Assembly (NCBI RefSeq): GCF_000317795.1
Contig: NC_019791.1
Coordinates: forward strand, 1,240,001-1,304,000
Length of the DNA: 64,000 bases
Direction: 5' to 3'
Origin: Caldisphaera lagunensis DSM 15908
Lineage (GTDB): Archaea; Thermoproteota; Thermoprotei_A; Sulfolobales; Acidilobaceae
The notes below the pieces were generated by a model. It was not told the origin of the DNA. It saw only the letters and a list, made by a program, of their open reading frames with translations, and made no database searches. Numbering within the stretch: the stretch's first letter is position 1; each line of letters begins with the position of its first letter. The position numbers were made by a program, and so were the translations under genes. This document shows positions 61,769 through 64,000 of the stretch, one piece after another.

Positions 61769-62812
61769 ATGGAAAAAGTAAAAATGCAGGATACATATGA
61801 AGCATTAAATGAGATACTTAAAAAACAAGGTTATCATTTAATTGGAAACCATAGTTCTGTTAAGAAGTGTTATTGGAATCATAAAGCTATTACAGAAAAT
61901 AGATTTTGCTATAAATCGAAGTTTTACGGTATAGAAAGTCATAGATGTATTCAATTAAGCGTTTCAAATCATTGGTGTTGGAATGCATGTACTCATTGTT
62001 GGAGACTAAGACCACAAGATGTAGGTTTGGAATGGAATGAAACGAACATGCCTTATAACGATGATCCTAAGTTTATTGTAGATAACGCAATAAAAGAGTA
62101 TAGAAGAATTATGAGCGGATATAAAGGAAGACCAGGGACTGATATAAAGATGTATGAAGAAGCTATGAATCCAAAGCATGTTGCTATAAGCTTAACGGGT
62201 GAAGCAACTTTATATCCAAGGCTTGGAGAATTAATAAAAGAATTTCATAGTAGAGGTATATCAACTTTTCTTGTAACAAGAGGTATAAGACCAGATATAT
62301 TGGCTAATTTAGAAGAAGAACCTTCTCAAATATATATAAGTTTAGAAGCATGGGATAAGGATTCCTATAATTTGTTTAATAAACCATTAGTTCCCAGGGG
62401 CTGGGAGCTAACTATGGAAACACTAGAAATGCTACCAAGTTTCTCATCAACAACAGTTTATAGAATTACAGTTGTTAAGGGATTTAATGATAGTGAAGAA
62501 GCTATTAATGGATTTGCAAAGTTAATTAAATTAGGAATGCCCAATTATGTAGAAGTAAAGGCCTATATGTTTGTTGGAGCAAGTAAGGGAAGACTCACAA
62601 GAGATAATATGCCCAACTATGAGGAAGTAAAAGAAGTTGCACAAAAGTTAAGTAAAGCATGTGGATATCCCATTGTTAGCGAGAGTAAGCCAAGTAGAGT
62701 TGTATTATTAAGCAATATGGATAAACCAATAAGATATGGAAATGGAATGCCCATGGGATGGAATAGTATAGAAGAAGAAAGTCCTGGAGAATATGAAGAG
62801 GACGAACCATAA
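61769..62812 (+). CDS. taw1: tRNA 4-demethylwyosine synthase (TYW1/Taw1)
   Basis: Radical SAM enzyme that builds the tricyclic imG-14 base at G37 of tRNA-Phe from pyruvate. Radical SAM cluster is Cys70, 74, 77 (CWNACTHC, C-x3-C-x2-C). A second cluster is expected at Cys34, 47 and 60. The spacing 13-13-10-4-3 equals that of the structurally known archaeal enzymes (26, 39, 52, 62, 66, 69), from memory. Further motifs are SLTGEATLYPRLGELIKEFHSRGISTFLVTRG and YISLEAWDKDSY. 347 aa. It is in an operon with trxB. Confidence 0.92.
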   Translation: MEKVKMQDTYEALNEILKKQGYHLIGNHSSVKKCYWNHKAITENRFCYKSKFYGIESHRCIQLSVSNHWCWNACTHCWRLRPQDVGLEWNETNMPYNDDPKFIVDNAIKEYRRIMSGYKGRPGTDIKMYEEAMNPKHVAISLTGEATLYPRLGELIKEFHSRGISTFLVTRGIRPDILANLEEEPSQIYISLEAWDKDSYNLFNKPLVPRGWELTMETLEMLPSFSSTTVYRITVVKGFNDSEEAINGFAKLIKLGMPNYVEVKAYMFVGASKGRLTRDNMPNYEEVKEVAQKLSKACGYPIVSESKPSRVVLLSNMDKPIRYGNGMPMGWNSIEEESPGEYEEDEP

Positions 62813-62867
62813 ATAATGCTCCCGATGATTGAACGGTCTTTGATCGAAAATTTTTGATGTGATTATC

Positions 62868-63203
62868 ATGGGTGCAAGCTCTGAGGGGGCTGACGCTATT
62901 AAAGAAATAAAAAGAATATTAGAAATATTATTAGAAAATTATAATAAATTTTTTAATAATGATGAAAGATTAAATAGCGATGGTATAAGGCTCTATAAGA
63001 GAATATCTTATTATTTATATTTAATAGACCAAAAAGATATCGTTAATTCATATAAAAAATCTTTCAGAAATCCTACGTTAGAAAATATATTAGATTTTGC
63101 AAGACATTTTATAAAAGATGTGGATAATATAATTAAAATTAGTGCATTTAATGAAATTTATTACGATACCGTATTTAAAGATGTCAAGTTAAATGACAAA
63201 TAA
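62868..63203 (+). CDS. Hypothetical helical protein
   Basis: About 111 aa, not recognised. Helical, rich in Lys, Asn and Ile (IKEIKRILEILLENYNKFFNN ... YKRISYYLYLIDQKDIVNSYKKSF). ATG 62868 with TGAT upstream is preferred over GTG 62859. The 3' end overlaps the convergent secreted-protein gene by 43 bp. Confidence 0.58.
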   Translation: MGASSEGADAIKEIKRILEILLENYNKFFNNDERLNSDGIRLYKRISYYLYLIDQKDIVNSYKKSFRNPTLENILDFARHFIKDVDNIIKISAFNEIYYDTVFKDVKLNDK

Positions 63204-63931
63204 TCAGCTGAACTTACACCTATTGTCATTTGGGAAGAAATGGAAACACCATTTATGTAAACTATTGTTGCTGCAAAACTAACTGGGTAGCTTGAGGGTA
63301 TAACAGATGTAGAAGCTGGTGATATAGATATTTCTATACCTGGATATTTCTTATTGAAAACTGGAATATCTGTAAATCCCAAGTTAACAGTTGCATACGA
63401 ATTTGGAGGTTGTGCTTGGCCCAATGATATGGCTTGCCAATCTACCTTGTATAATTGACCAACATAATAAATAGCATATAGAGGACCTATTCCTGGGAAT
63501 GGCATTAAAGATGAAGAACCTGTAAATGGATTAGTAAAGTAATATGAACTAGTATAGAATGTATAATAATAAGTTGAATTTAGAGGTATTGTTGTATTTC
63601 CAACAACTACTCCTAAAAATGTTAGTCCTGTTTGGTTGTATTTATAAACAATTTTTTCTGCAACTGTATTTGTTGTAGCATTATAAAGCAATGCTGTTCC
63701 ATTTTGGTATGTTATGTTATTGAAGAGCTCTACATAAGAATATCCATATATTGGTGAATAGATTTGATATTTCAAATAAGAGATCTTATTCATAATTTGG
63801 TATAAAGATGGTTGAGGATAAATATGTGTTAAAGGCTTTGAATAACTACTATAAGTATAAAGTCCAATTCCAGATGAAATTAATGTTGCTGCAAATAATA
63901 CTATCATTATTGTTGTTGCTCTAGAGACCAT
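63161..63931 (-). CDS. Exported or membrane-anchored protein of unknown function
   Basis: 256 aa. The N-terminus SRATTIMIVLFAATLISSGIGLYTYSSY is a signal anchor or Sec signal peptide. The remainder is Tyr-, Ser-, Thr- and Asn-rich with many N-x-S/T sites, as in crenarchaeal surface proteins. It contains several beta-rich repeats but no known domain. It starts at ATG after GGGGGAATAAAT. Predicted to be extracellular. Confidence 0.68.
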   Translation of the reverse strand: MVSRATTIMIVLFAATLISSGIGLYTYSSYSKPLTHIYPQPSLYQIMNKISYLKYQIYSPIYGYSYVELFNNITYQNGTALLYNATTNTVAEKIVYKYNQTGLTFLGVVVGNTTIPLNSTYYYTFYTSSYYFTNPFTGSSSLMPFPGIGPLYAIYYVGQLYKVDWQAISLGQAQPPNSYATVNLGFTDIPVFNKKYPGIEISISPASTSVIPSSYPVSFAATIVYINGVSISSQMTIGVSSADYLSFNLTSLNTVS

Positions 63932-64000
63932 ATTTATTCCCCCTTTACCTTATGCAGTATAGGATTATTAAACCTACTTTTTAATCATATAGAAATTTAA

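Noticed and set aside
62813-62867. C/D-box RNA in the spacer after taw1 (GATGA, TGAT, GATGTGA)
   Set aside because: No CTGA D' box, and the later CTGA lies in the next gene. Boxes are not in a consistent order.
1-64000. CRISPR array, rRNA genes or intact prophage
   Set aside because: No regularly spaced repeats, no rRNA sequence and no phage structural genes were seen.

Overview
This is AT-rich DNA (roughly 30% GC by eye) from an archaeon. The gene set points to a thermoacidophilic or thermophilic Thermoproteota (crenarchaeote). It has aRF1, TFE, aMBF1, SmAP3-like LSm, PAN, S17e, archaeal L1/L10/L11/L12, archaeosine TGT, Taw1/TYW1, aTrm56, GAPN, geranylgeranyl reductase, UbiA and H/ACA and C/D guide RNAs. 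An Acidilobales or Caldisphaera-like source fits the malate dehydrogenase type and the base composition, but that is inference. Many genes start with TTG or GTG placed about 5 nt after GGTGA, and I moved several starts inward for that reason.

Layout. 1-7.8 kb: end of valS, lpdA, mdh, a Fur-like regulator, two hotdog thioesterases, tgtA and an LSm gene. 7.9-13.2 kb: a minus-strand type IV pilus locus (secretion ATPase, two single-domain TadB/TadC-like membrane proteins, two class III signal-peptide proteins). Here the ATPase is split by a -1 frameshift at an A7 run, and one pilin-like gene is split by an in-frame TGA. 13.4-22.6 kb: metabolism (thiolase, a split MetE pair, AIR-synthase-like protein, AK6-type kinase, membrane HerA-like ATPase, molybdopterin oxidoreductase, GAPN). 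22.7-32.8 kb: membrane protein, PAC2/PUA/Sua5 operon, argF, KaiC-like ATPase, small unknown genes, M50 protease, NMNAT and aRF1. 32.8-34.5 kb: a decayed IS200/IS605 element (broken tnpA and tnpB). 34.5-43 kb: winged-helix genes, PAN, C5-cytosine methyltransferase with TFE and aTrm56, HflX with MBF1, a MoaD-like/phosphoribosyltransferase fusion and S17e. 43-50.6 kb: cysS, UbiA, GGR, Hsp20, guide RNAs and L11. 50.7-51.3 kb: a tnpB relic. 51.3-64 kb: CBS proteins, AOR, alaS, L12, tRNA-Arg, the L1-L10 operon, a GntR regulator, trxB, TYW1 and a secreted protein.

Most genes are information-processing or core metabolic genes in short operons. The unusual content is between and inside them. A 26-bp C/G-looped palindrome occurs four times, and two copies lie about 40 nt upstream of related C/D-box sRNA candidates. 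One 50-bp perfect palindrome is present. An H/ACA guide RNA has a pocket matching the 23S peptidyl-transferase region as I remember it. L10 and L12 share 92 identical bases although they lie apart and in opposite orientation. No rRNA, CRISPR array or intact mobile element was seen.
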